Of a stretch of 22,371 nucleotides of DNA, positions 16,445 through 22,371 are shown piece after piece (the stretch's first letter is position 1; each line of letters begins with the position of its first letter). Location of the stretch: NCBI GenBank assembly GCA_031290325.1, contig JAITNU010000102.1, positions 1-22,371 on the forward strand, given 5' to 3'. Made by a program: the position numbers and the translations under genes. The notes beneath the pieces are model-generated. The model was not told where the DNA came from. It saw only the letters and a program-made list of their open reading frames with translations, and searched no databases. Source of the DNA: Treponema sp. (GTDB taxonomy: Bacteria; Spirochaetota; Spirochaetia; Treponematales; Breznakiellaceae).

Positions 16445-17817
16445 GTATACAATTTCCCATTATTAGCCACGAGGTCCAGGTAATTTTCTTTATTACCCAC
16501 CTTAATCGTATTTTCCGATATCAAACGCTCGAAAAGCTTCCGTTCCCTGATGTCTTCCCGGAGCATATCCAGCGCATTCTCCGATTCATAGTACGCTTTA
16601 ATCGCTTCCACTGACGAAGTACCCTCTGCTGACACGGTTTCAAAGGCCGCTTCTATATCCGCCTCAGTGGCTTCAATGGCACAGTGCCCTATCAGGGCTT
16701 CCATGACGAGCCGCGAGTGGAGGATATTGATCGCGCCACCCCTCCATTCCTCACGGAGCTGCTCATAGACGCCGGATTTCTGCATAGAATCGGCCAGCGT
16801 TTCGGAATCCGTCTTAAGCTGCCGGACCAACTGCTGCCACCGGGCATCAAGCTCAATCCGGATCATGGATTCAGGGATATCCACCGGGGTCGTTTCCATG
16901 ATCTTCGCAAGGAGCTTACCGACCTTAATCTCCTGGAGCCGCTTGTCAAGGTTCCCCTCAAGCCTGGTCTTAATGCTGTTTTTGAGGTCTTCCAGGGTCT
17001 CGTATTTTTCATCCACATCCTGGGCAAGATCATCATTCAACTCAGGGAGATTTTTCTCCTTGAGGGCGGTCAGGGTAACCCGGATCTTCTTCGTGGTTCC
17101 CGCAAGGCTTTCGTCCACAAAATCCTGGGGATAGACCTTTTCAATATCCCTGGTTTCACCCTTCTTCATGCCCACAACTTCATCATCGAATTTGAAGAGA
17201 TTGTGCCCAGAACCCAGGGTAAAAACAAAATCTTCCCGTTCAGTACCCGCTACCGGCTCCCCGTCATCCGACAGCTCGCTATAGTTCACGGTTACCACAT
17301 CACTCGTGACAGCCTGAGCATCATCGTCCTTATCCACCACAAAGGCGTTCCGTTCCCGGACCGCCTCCAATTCCCGGCTCAGGTCTTCCCCGGTAACGCT
17401 GACCTCCGGGATTTCAATCTCAAATCCCTGCCAGGTTCCCAGGGTGAATTGGGGAAACACATCATAGACCAGGGAAAAAACGAAGTCCGCCTCCAGATCC
17501 AGGCGCGGCGTCCCCTGTAGTGCAGGGGTAGAATAGCGGAGGGGCCGATCCGCTTTGGGAAAGGTTTCATCTTCCATGGTTTCGGTAACCGCCTTTTCCA
17601 GGATGCGGGCCAGGACTTCCCCTTTAAGAGCCTCCCCGAGTTTCCGTTCCAATACCGATTTCGGTACCTTCCCCTTTCGGAAGCCAGGCATCTGGAGGGT
17701 CTTAGCATATTCGGACAGGGCGCCATCATACTGGGCACGGACATCCTCCTGGGCAACGGTGATGGTTAAGTTTATGGCGGAATGCTCAAGGCGGGTAATT
17801 TCTTTAGATATGGTCAC
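16441..17817 (-). CDS. tig: Trigger factor (ribosome-associated chaperone)
   Basis: This 458-residue chaperone binds at the ribosomal exit tunnel and shields nascent chains. The N-terminal ribosome-binding domain contains the signature around PGFRKGKVPKSVLERKLG (residues 44-61). A degenerate FKBP-like domain follows, with ETRDIEKVYPQDFVDESLAGTT. The C-terminal helical arms hold substrate. The start is GTG at 17817, supported by AGAGGA at normal spacing. It is the first gene of tig-clpP-clpX-lon, an order conserved in many bacteria for the first three; the stop overlaps clpP. A candidate promoter lies about 90 bp upstream. The C-terminal end (NKENYLDLVANNGKLYT) is slightly longer than in minimal homologues. 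Confidence 0.95.
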   Translation of the reverse strand: MTISKEITRLEHSAINLTITVAQEDVRAQYDGALSEYAKTLQMPGFRKGKVPKSVLERKLGEALKGEVLARILEKAVTETMEDETFPKADRPLRYSTPALQGTPRLDLEADFVFSLVYDVFPQFTLGTWQGFEIEIPEVSVTGEDLSRELEAVRERNAFVVDKDDDAQAVTSDVVTVNYSELSDDGEPVAGTEREDFVFTLGSGHNLFKFDDEVVGMKKGETRDIEKVYPQDFVDESLAGTTKKIRVTLTALKEKNLPELNDDLAQDVDEKYETLEDLKNSIKTRLEGNLDKRLQEIKVGKLLAKIMETTPVDIPESMIRIELDARWQQLVRQLKTDSETLADSMQKSGVYEQLREEWRGGAINILHSRLVMEALIGHCAIEATEADIEAAFETVSAEGTSSVEAIKAYYESENALDMLREDIRERKLFERLISENTIKVGNKENYLDLVANNGKLYT

Positions 17818-17905
17818 TATATTCCTCTTTTATAGGATTGATGTATTATTGACAGAAACACTTCGGCAGATTTTTTAGGTAAGGTATGGGCCTTTTTAAC
17901 CTTGA

Positions 17906-17934
17906 ATTATACCTGCATACCCTTTAAAATTACC
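17906..17934 (-). promoter_or_regulatory. Candidate promoter of the tig-clpP-clpX-lon operon
   Basis: On the minus strand TATAAT (17911-17906) is preceded at 17 bp by GGTAAT, a poor -35 box. The leader to the GTG at 17817 would be about 80 nt. I see no inverted repeat typical of heat-shock control in it. Confidence 0.35.
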
Positions 17935-18098
17935 TATTTTTACCGGTTTCGTCAAGTGATAGGCTTTTCAAAAATAGCAGAAAAATACGATAGACCGGCG
18001 ATACCGTTTGCAGCTTCAAAGTTTCTTAATTTGTATCTATATCGGCACGCTTCGCTGCTTTCTTGAACTTTTTTATAGGGGAGTTTCTTGGTTAATTG

Positions 18099-18139
18099 TT
18101 GCCGTATCACTTGACAGCTTATATAATGTATAATATCAT
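18099..18139 (+). promoter_or_regulatory. Two overlapping sigma70-type promoters in front of decayed coding sequence
   Basis: TTGCCG (18099-18104) with TATAAT (18122-18127), and TTGACA (18111-18116) with TATCAT (18134-18139), each have exactly 17 bp between boxes. A GAGGAG ribosome site follows at 18145-18150, but no intact reading frame does. Confidence 0.5.
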
Positions 18140-18146
18140 TATATGA

Positions 18147-18640
18147 GGAGATTGGCTTTTTTACCAGTTAAAGATTCGTGTTATTGATGTGGAAACAGGT
18201 GTACTGAGAATTTCATCAAACGCGGTATAAAGAACAACTGAACGGCACAATAATATCTGATTGATGCCTTAAAAGCGCTGGAGACACAGTATAAAAATCG
18301 AAACCGGGACGATTCAGTATAATGATGCAGGGCTTACAGCAAGACTTGATGCGGTAACAATCATTAATGGCGAAAAAGTGGTTAATCCAAACACCGAAGT
18401 CAATGCACAACATTACCTCTGCCGCTGCGGGCATGGGCCTACGGAAAAATAACTGACTTTTCAAACAGAAAAAAGCATGCCCCTGTCAAGATTGGTGATA
18501 AATTTTACTGGGTGCGCTTGGCAGTATCCGCACATTTAAAACGCCTGGTGGAACATGATTTCACCATGATTGTATACCCATTTGCGTCAATATCGCAGCA
18601 GGGTATACCATACGTTCCTTTTTATGGTATATTAGTATAG
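18147..18640 (+). pseudogene. Decayed coding remnants of unknown origin between tig and gpmI
   Basis: Several short frames with protein-like composition follow one another, broken by stops and frameshifts. One at 18147-18230 contains LKIRVIDVETGVLRISS, which recalls a strand of CsgG/LpoB-like proteins. One at 18294-18452, in the same frame, contains RLDAVTIINGEKVVNPNTE and ends CRCGHGPTEK. One in another frame, from about 18386 to TAG 18638-18640, contains IGDKFYWVRLAVSAHLKRL. The last two overlap around 18413-18452, as a frameshift would leave them. Together they look like one or two genes that lost function by deletion and frameshift. A strong promoter and a ribosome site survive upstream. 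The antisense 82-codon frame here is a shadow. Neither the family nor the number of original genes is certain. Confidence 0.4.
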
Positions 18641-18713
18641 TTGAAGTATCTTCAAAATCCGGTTGGTTTTGAAAAGATTTCATTAAAAACACTATACATT
18701 GAAGGTATTTCAA
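18641..18713 (+). promoter_or_regulatory. Array of three TTGAA-N5-TTCA[A/T] inverted repeats at the gpmI promoter
   Basis: Three 15-bp dyads occur at 18641-18655, 18669-18683 and 18699-18713, with spacers GTATC, AAGAT and GGTAT. Centres are 28 and 30 bp apart. The middle one contains the -35 box and the third covers the expected transcription start. The outer copies have perfect arms, and the third extends to CATTGAA/TTCAATG. This is the pattern of a repressor or activator operator array; the regulator is unknown. Confidence 0.55.
18669..18698 (+). promoter_or_regulatory. Candidate gpmI promoter
   Basis: TTGAAA (18669-18674), an 18-bp spacer and TATACA (18693-18698). The expected start near 18705 gives a leader of about 42 nt containing AAAGGAG before the GTG start. 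The boxes are moderate matches. Confidence 0.45.
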
Positions 18714-18746
18714 TGATAGCAATTCATCACAAAGGAGTCCTCAATC

Positions 18747-20399
18747 GTGGAAGCTCTTAAAAAGAATCCTGTATGGAAAGGCCGGCGAGGCCCGGTGGTA
18801 CTGGTCATCATGGATGGCGTTGGATACGGTAAATATAAGGACGGTGACGCGGTCGCCGATTCCAAGATGTATCACTTAACCGCGATTACCGCGAAAAGTC
18901 CTCATACAAAACTGAAGGCCCACGGAAAGGCGGTGGGTCTCCCTTCGGATGATGATATGGGCAACAGTGAGGTTGGCCATAATGCCATGGGCTGCGGACG
19001 GGTCTTTAACCAGGGGGCGGCTCTGGTTTCAACCTCCATTGCCACCAGGGCGATGTTCTCAGGCCAGGCGTGGAAGGATGTTGTTGCTCAGGTGAAAGCG
19101 TCTGCTGGGACTATGCATTTCATCGGCCTCTTTTCCGATGGTAATGTGCACAGTCACCTGGACCACCTCAAGGCCATGATTAGGCAGGCAAAGTCCGAGG
19201 GGGTCAGGAAGGTCCGGGTCCATACCCTGTTTGATGGCCGGGATGTGGGGGAAACCAGCGCCCTGGACTATGTAGACCCCTTTGAGGCGTTTCTAAAAGA
19301 AGAACGTTCAGATGGCTTTGACGCCCGGATTGGTTCCGGCGGGGGCAGGATGTGGATCACCATGGACCGCTACGGCGCGGACTGGTCCATGGTTGAACGG
19401 GGGTGGAAGACCCATGTCCACGGTGAGGCCCGGCAGTTTGCCTCTTCACGGGAAGCGGTGGAGACCTACCGGAAGGAGCTTCCCGGCATCATCGATCAGG
19501 ACCTCAAGGAGTTTGTCATTACTGAAAAGGGTAAGCCCATCGGTACGATTGAGGACGGTGATTCGGTGATCTACTTCAACTTCCGGGGGGACCGGGCGCT
19601 GGAAATCACCGCCGCTTTTGAGGAAGATCACTTTGACCAGTTCGACCGGGGGCGCCGGCCCAAGGTCTGCTACGCCGGTATGATGGAGTACGATGGGGAC
19701 ACCCATGTGCCCAAGCGCTATCTCGTGAGTCCTCCGTCCATTGACCGGACTATGGGGGAGTACCTGGCCGCCACAGGTGTGCGGACCCTGGCGATCTCGG
19801 AAACCCAGAAGTACGGCCACGTAACCTACTTCTTCAACGGCAACCGGACCGGTAAGTTCGACGAGAAGCTGGAGGACTACGTGGAGATCAAGAGCGATGT
19901 GGTGCCCTTTGAGCAGCGGCCCTGGATGAAGTGCGCGGAAATCACCGACGAGGTGATCAAGGCCATTGGTTCCGGGAAGTACGACTTCATCAGGCTCAAC
20001 TATCCCAACGGCGATATGGTGGGCCATACCGGGATATACCAGGCCGTAGTTTGTTCCATGGAGGGGATGGACTTGCAGCTTGGCCGGCTGGCAAAGGCGG
20101 TGGAAGCTGCGGGAGCTGTGATGGTGATCACCGCAGACCACGGCAATTCCGACGATATGTTTGAGCATAACAAGAAAACCGGGGAGGTGATCTACAAAGA
20201 AGATGGTACTCCCAAGGCAAAGACCAGCCATAGCCTCAACCCTGTGCCCTGCATCATCTATGATCCTGAATATCAGGGAGAAACCGGGGCAGGGGCCTTA
20301 CAGTCGGGACTGGGGATCAGCTCCATTGCAGCTACCTGCATCCAGCTCCTGGGCTATACGCCGCCTGAGGATTATGATGCTTCGGTGCTGAATAGGTAA
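18747..20399 (+). CDS. gpmI: 2,3-bisphosphoglycerate-independent phosphoglycerate mutase
   Basis: This glycolytic enzyme interconverts 3- and 2-phosphoglycerate in the cytoplasm through a phosphoserine intermediate and two metal ions (usually Mn). Visible motifs are MDGVGYG with metal ligand Asp23, DDMGNSEVGHNAMG with nucleophile Ser74, HTLFDGRDVGETSA and NFRGDRALEI for substrate binding, NYPNGDMVGHTG and TADHGNSDDM for metal binding, and KTSHSLNPVPCI near the end. At 550 residues it is somewhat longer than the common ~510. The start is GTG at 18747, with AAAGGAG nine bases upstream. It is transcribed away from tig and preceded by an unusual operator-like array. No other glycolytic gene adjoins it. 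It is followed by two GC-rich hairpins that may end or stabilise its transcript. Confidence 0.96.
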   Translation: MEALKKNPVWKGRRGPVVLVIMDGVGYGKYKDGDAVADSKMYHLTAITAKSPHTKLKAHGKAVGLPSDDDMGNSEVGHNAMGCGRVFNQGAALVSTSIATRAMFSGQAWKDVVAQVKASAGTMHFIGLFSDGNVHSHLDHLKAMIRQAKSEGVRKVRVHTLFDGRDVGETSALDYVDPFEAFLKEERSDGFDARIGSGGGRMWITMDRYGADWSMVERGWKTHVHGEARQFASSREAVETYRKELPGIIDQDLKEFVITEKGKPIGTIEDGDSVIYFNFRGDRALEITAAFEEDHFDQFDRGRRPKVCYAGMMEYDGDTHVPKRYLVSPPSIDRTMGEYLAATGVRTLAISETQKYGHVTYFFNGNRTGKFDEKLEDYVEIKSDVVPFEQRPWMKCAEITDEVIKAIGSGKYDFIRLNYPNGDMVGHTGIYQAVVCSMEGMDLQLGRLAKAVEAAGAVMVITADHGNSDDMFEHNKKTGEVIYKEDGTPKAKTSHSLNPVPCIIYDPEYQGETGAGALQSGLGISSIAATCIQLLGYTPPEDYDASVLNR

Positions 20400-20416
20400 C
20401 CCACCTTATGCAGGAG

Positions 20417-20463
20417 TCGGGGATCCCGATAGCGTGGCCCTTCCCGCCGAACCTGCGGTTCGG
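20417..20463 (+). terminator. Two GC-rich hairpins downstream of gpmI (no U-tract)
   Basis: TCGGG-GAT-CCCGA at 20417-20429 and CCGAACC-TGC-GGTTCGG at 20447-20463 can each form a perfect stem, of five and seven pairs. No T-run follows, so they are not classical intrinsic terminators. They could stabilise the 3' end of the gpmI transcript. Confidence 0.35.
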
Positions 20464-20465
20464 GG

Positions 20466-20591
20466 TTGGTAGAACATACCTACAGGTTCACAGAAGACCT
20501 CCATGATCTTGTAGAACACTGCGAAAGTCTGGTAGTATACTCTCAAGGTCTGGTAGAACACTACCAAAACCTGCTAGAATTTCCCCAAAAC
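20466..20591 (+). repeat. Six degenerate 21-bp tandem units that encode heptads
   Basis: The units start at 20466, 20487, 20508, 20529, 20550 and 20571. All but the second follow a ctg-gta-gaa-cac-like pattern, and the second is the most divergent. Translated from TTG 20466 they read LVEHTYR, FTEDLHD, LVEHCES, LVVYSQG, LVEHYQN and LLEFPQN. The frame then runs to TGA 20658-20660, overlapping the next gene by 29 bases in a different frame. The whole 64-codon frame lacks a good ribosome site, so I list it as a repeat rather than a gene. The 21-bp period with conserved first and second codons suggests that it is or was translated. It forms most of the leader of the 219-residue protein gene. Confidence 0.7.
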
Positions 20592-20631
20592 AGGGGAATA
20601 TTCACCATTTACCTGAAGAAGGAGCAATTTT

Positions 20632-21291
20632 ATGGCAGGAGACTACATTCCTCACGCTGATGAGGCGTTCCTGGAGTGGTCAAAGAACCTCGTTACTTAT
20701 ACGGCGGCGCATTTGACGGATTTTTCGGTGAATCAGACGGCTTTAACGCCCATACAGGCCCTGGTTACCACTTACGAAATGGCGTACACCACTGCCGCAA
20801 ATCCCAACCGCGGTAAGGTGGATGTGATGGCAAAAAACCAAGCCCGCGATGCCCTCAAAGCTGCCCTGCGGGTTTTTATTAAGGCCTATCTGACCTACAA
20901 TCCGCTGGTGAGCAGCACCGACAAGGAACACATGGTCTTGCCCCTCCACGACCGTGCCCACAGCCCTGTACCACCACCGTCCACTATCCCCGAAGCGGAA
21001 CTGGACAGTTCGGTAATCCGCCGGGTTACGGTGCATTTTAAAGACAGCGGAAGCAGCAAGCGCGGCAAACCCAAGGGAGTGCACGGCATAGAATTACGCT
21101 GGGCATTGCTTGACGCGCCTCCCGCTGCTGTTACAGACCTTACAAACTCTGCCTTTGATACGGCAACGCCCTACACCTTTACTTTTAATGAAACTGAGCG
21201 GGGCAAAGGGCTGTATCTGTGCCCCCGCTGGGAAAACAACAAAGGTGAAAAGGGTCCTTGGGGTGAAATCGTAAAGGCAATAGTTCCATAA
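20632..21291 (+). CDS. Conserved hypothetical protein, helical N-domain plus FN3-like C-domain
   Basis: This 219-residue protein has no signal peptide or membrane helix. The start ATG at 20632 has AAGGAG seven bases upstream. The N-terminal half (1-105) is helical and begins MAGDYIPHADEAFLEWSKNL, with a conserved-looking DALKAALRVFIKAYLTYNP. A Pro-rich linker (about 106-125: VLPLHDRAHSPVPPPSTIP) follows. The C-terminal part (126-219) looks like a beta-sandwich ending in RWENNKGEKGPWGEIVKAIVP, as in fibronectin-III-like folds. I recall similar proteins annotated only as hypothetical in several anaerobic bacteria, often as small families, but the function is unknown. It follows gpmI by 232 bp with the heptad repeat in between, and precedes a GC-rich inverted repeat and a dead transposase, so it sits at the edge of an accessory region. 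Confidence 0.85.
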   Translation: MAGDYIPHADEAFLEWSKNLVTYTAAHLTDFSVNQTALTPIQALVTTYEMAYTTAANPNRGKVDVMAKNQARDALKAALRVFIKAYLTYNPLVSSTDKEHMVLPLHDRAHSPVPPPSTIPEAELDSSVIRRVTVHFKDSGSSKRGKPKGVHGIELRWALLDAPPAAVTDLTNSAFDTATPYTFTFNETERGKGLYLCPRWENNKGEKGPWGEIVKAIVP

Positions 21292-21309
21292 TCTGTAGAG
21301 AATAAATCC

Positions 21310-21351
21310 GGGGCGGGCGGTTTTGCTTCCCAGCCTTTATAAGCCCGCCCC
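21310..21351 (+). repeat. Perfect 9-bp GC inverted repeat with 24-bp loop
   Basis: GGGGCGGGC (21310-21318) and GCCCGCCCC (21343-21351) are exact complements. They lie 18 bp after the stop of the 219-residue protein gene and 30 bp before the transposase remnant. The structure could slow or end transcription, although no T-run follows, or it may mark the boundary of the inserted element. Confidence 0.5.
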
Positions 21352-21381
21352 CTGCACCAAAAAGAGGAATAGAGGAGAAGC

Positions 21382-21703
21382 ATGATATAAAAGAAGACAT
21401 GGGAGATAACCGGTGAGTTCTGGGAAGCAGTCAAAGATGTGCTCATAAGAAACCGTCGAGATGAGCAGAAGCAGTATAAGCGGAAGCCGAAAGATTTCCG
21501 GGTGGTGCGGCGATATTCTATTGGTTCCACGAGGGGAAGAGTAGCAACAATTGAAATGATACAGCGGGAAGCAGCGGTGGGTTGTTGAGCGTATATTCTC
21601 CTGGCTCAATCGGTTTAGGAAACTGTTGGTCCGTTACGAAAAAAAAGCGGTCAATTATCGTGGTGTGCTTATGTTTGCTTGCGCTTTTATTTGTTTTCGG
21701 TAA
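21382..21703 (+). pseudogene. IS5-family transposase remnant (internal deletion and frameshift)
   Basis: GAGGAG precedes ATG 21382, but the third codon is TAA. Reading on in the same frame gives WEITGEFWEAVKDVLI and RDEQKQYKRKP, the N-terminal hallmark of IS5-type (IS427 subgroup) DDE transposases. The sequence then jumps, after KDFRVVRRYSIG, to a C-terminal piece in another frame: RWVVERIFSWLNRFRKLLVR, continuing to FACAFICFR and TAA 21701-21703. This is the conserved end that contains the catalytic Glu. Intact relatives are far longer; the middle, with both catalytic Asp residues, is gone. The element therefore cannot move by itself. I could not identify terminal inverted repeats or a target duplication. 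Confidence 0.75.
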
Positions 21704-22254
21704 ATTAATATTATTTAGGGATAAGCTCTAAATCTATACTTGATAATTTATCGTTTTTCCTCGCCTTTGCGGTGAGGCTACTTTCGTTTTTATCCCCTGT
21801 GTGCTGCTCCTTATTCCGTCCTCTGCTTCATAAGTGGTATCAGCGTGAGTACCCTCAGTCGGGAGCCGGAAGAAGGTGGGGGGAAGTCTCCGGGCTACAA
21901 CAGGTATCTCATTGCCAGAACCCTGAGTTTTATCCTCTCTGTCTTCTTTTCTGCCCGGATAGCCACAGCGGTGTCTCGTGCAAGTATAAGTGGAAGATAG
22001 CCCCTTCCACCGAATTCCGGGAAACCTGGCGCATGGCTTGTTCCGGAAATTGTTTGGGATCCGTTATTTTTCCTACCCGCATTCAGTTTGTGGCCACAAG
22101 AAGGGCGTAGTAGGCTTCACTGTTTATAGGCTTCGAGGATCGTGATCTGCATGGTATGCTGATGAATTTTTATTTTTTTATTTTTTTCCGTATTTCTATA
22201 TACAAAGAAAAATAAATGTGCTATATATTAATACAATGTTATTTAAAGTAACCC
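21704..22254. other. Stretch with no supported gene
   Basis: An AT-rich start leads into a moderate-GC block (about 21760-22110) and then a very AT-rich tract with T-runs around 22165-22190. The longest frame (21772-22110, GTG start, 112 codons) has no ribosome site, an odd composition (many Cys, Ser, Arg) and no recognisable motif. Alternative frames are no better. A 7-bp hairpin with one G-T pair lies at 21759-21777. It may be decayed insertion sequence or old coding DNA. Confidence 0.5.
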
Positions 22255-22273
22255 GCGTTATCCTGGATAACGC
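22255..22273. promoter_or_regulatory. Perfect 19-bp palindrome (9-1-9), operator-like
   Basis: GCGTTATCC, one T, then GGATAACGC. It is followed at once by TATATT and, a few bases on, by a CGGAGGG ribosome-site-like sequence at 22281-22287. This suggests an operator overlapping the promoter of a gene that continues beyond the window. A short frame starts at ATG 22333 and is open to the edge, but it is too short to judge. Confidence 0.5.
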
Positions 22274-22371
22274 TATATTTTACGGAGGGCACAAGCTCCA
22301 CATTATGATACCGGGGAGTGATAGTAATAAAAATGTACATAATTACTTATAATCCTGTGGTTTGTGTGGGG

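Noticed and set aside
18420..18452. CRCGHG as the start of a CDGSH iron-sulfur domain
   Set aside because: The expected C-D-G-[ST]-H half does not follow in any frame, so the resemblance is too short.
18216..18464. An 82-codon minus-strand frame in the tig-gpmI spacer
   Set aside because: It lacks a ribosome site and has an odd composition. The plus-strand remnants there look more protein-like.
21772..22110. A 112-codon plus-strand frame near the right end
   Set aside because: It has a GTG start without a ribosome site and unusual Cys/Ser/Arg content. Other frames over the same DNA look equally plausible or implausible.
1..22371. tRNA, rRNA, CRISPR array, prophage or toxin-antitoxin system
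   Set aside because: Reading the spacers on both strands showed no cloverleaf, no regular spacer-repeat pattern and no recognisable phage or toxin-antitoxin gene. A covariance-model scan would be needed to exclude small RNAs.

Overview
The window looks like chromosomal DNA of a treponeme-like spirochaete. This rests on gene content: a PilZ protein with the long N-terminal extension typical of Treponema, a solute-binding lipoprotein with a relaxed spirochaetal lipobox, an rpmH-rnpA-yidD-yidC-jag cluster without dnaA beside it, and a tig-clpP-clpX-lon run. The species cannot be fixed from sequence alone. A termite-gut type Treponema is my guess from overall resemblance. Genes of moderately high GC alternate with AT-rich control regions.

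Layout. A truncated MFS transporter (1-504, +) faces a long leftward block. From 17817 down to 509 every supported gene is on the minus strand. Four groups follow one another along it: (i) tig-clpP-clpX-lon, in which every junction overlaps, a folding and proteolysis operon; (ii) rpmH-rnpA-yidD-yidC-jag plus an exported protein of unknown function, driven by a clear promoter just downstream of lon; rpmH is only 51 codons; (iii) an NlpC/P60 cell-wall hydrolase, a uracil permease, and an aminotransferase whose 3' end overlaps a solute-binding lipoprotein; (iv) a small unknown protein, then a PilZ protein and a TPR protein joined by an ATGA overlap.

Right of tig the character changes. 17818-18746 is an AT-rich spacer that holds good promoters in front of a decayed reading frame, then an array of three TTGAA-N5-TTCAA inverted repeats around the promoter of gpmI (cofactor-independent phosphoglycerate mutase, +). 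Downstream of gpmI come two GC hairpins, six 21-bp repeat units that encode heptads, a 219-residue conserved hypothetical, an internally deleted IS5-type transposase remnant, a stretch with no supported gene, and a perfect 9-1-9 palindrome near the right edge.

I see no phage, CRISPR or complete novel defence system. The least explained signals are the three-site operator-like array at gpmI, the heptad-coding repeat, the terminal palindrome, and promoters placed almost on the start codons of the PilZ and aminotransferase genes, which suggests leaderless transcripts.
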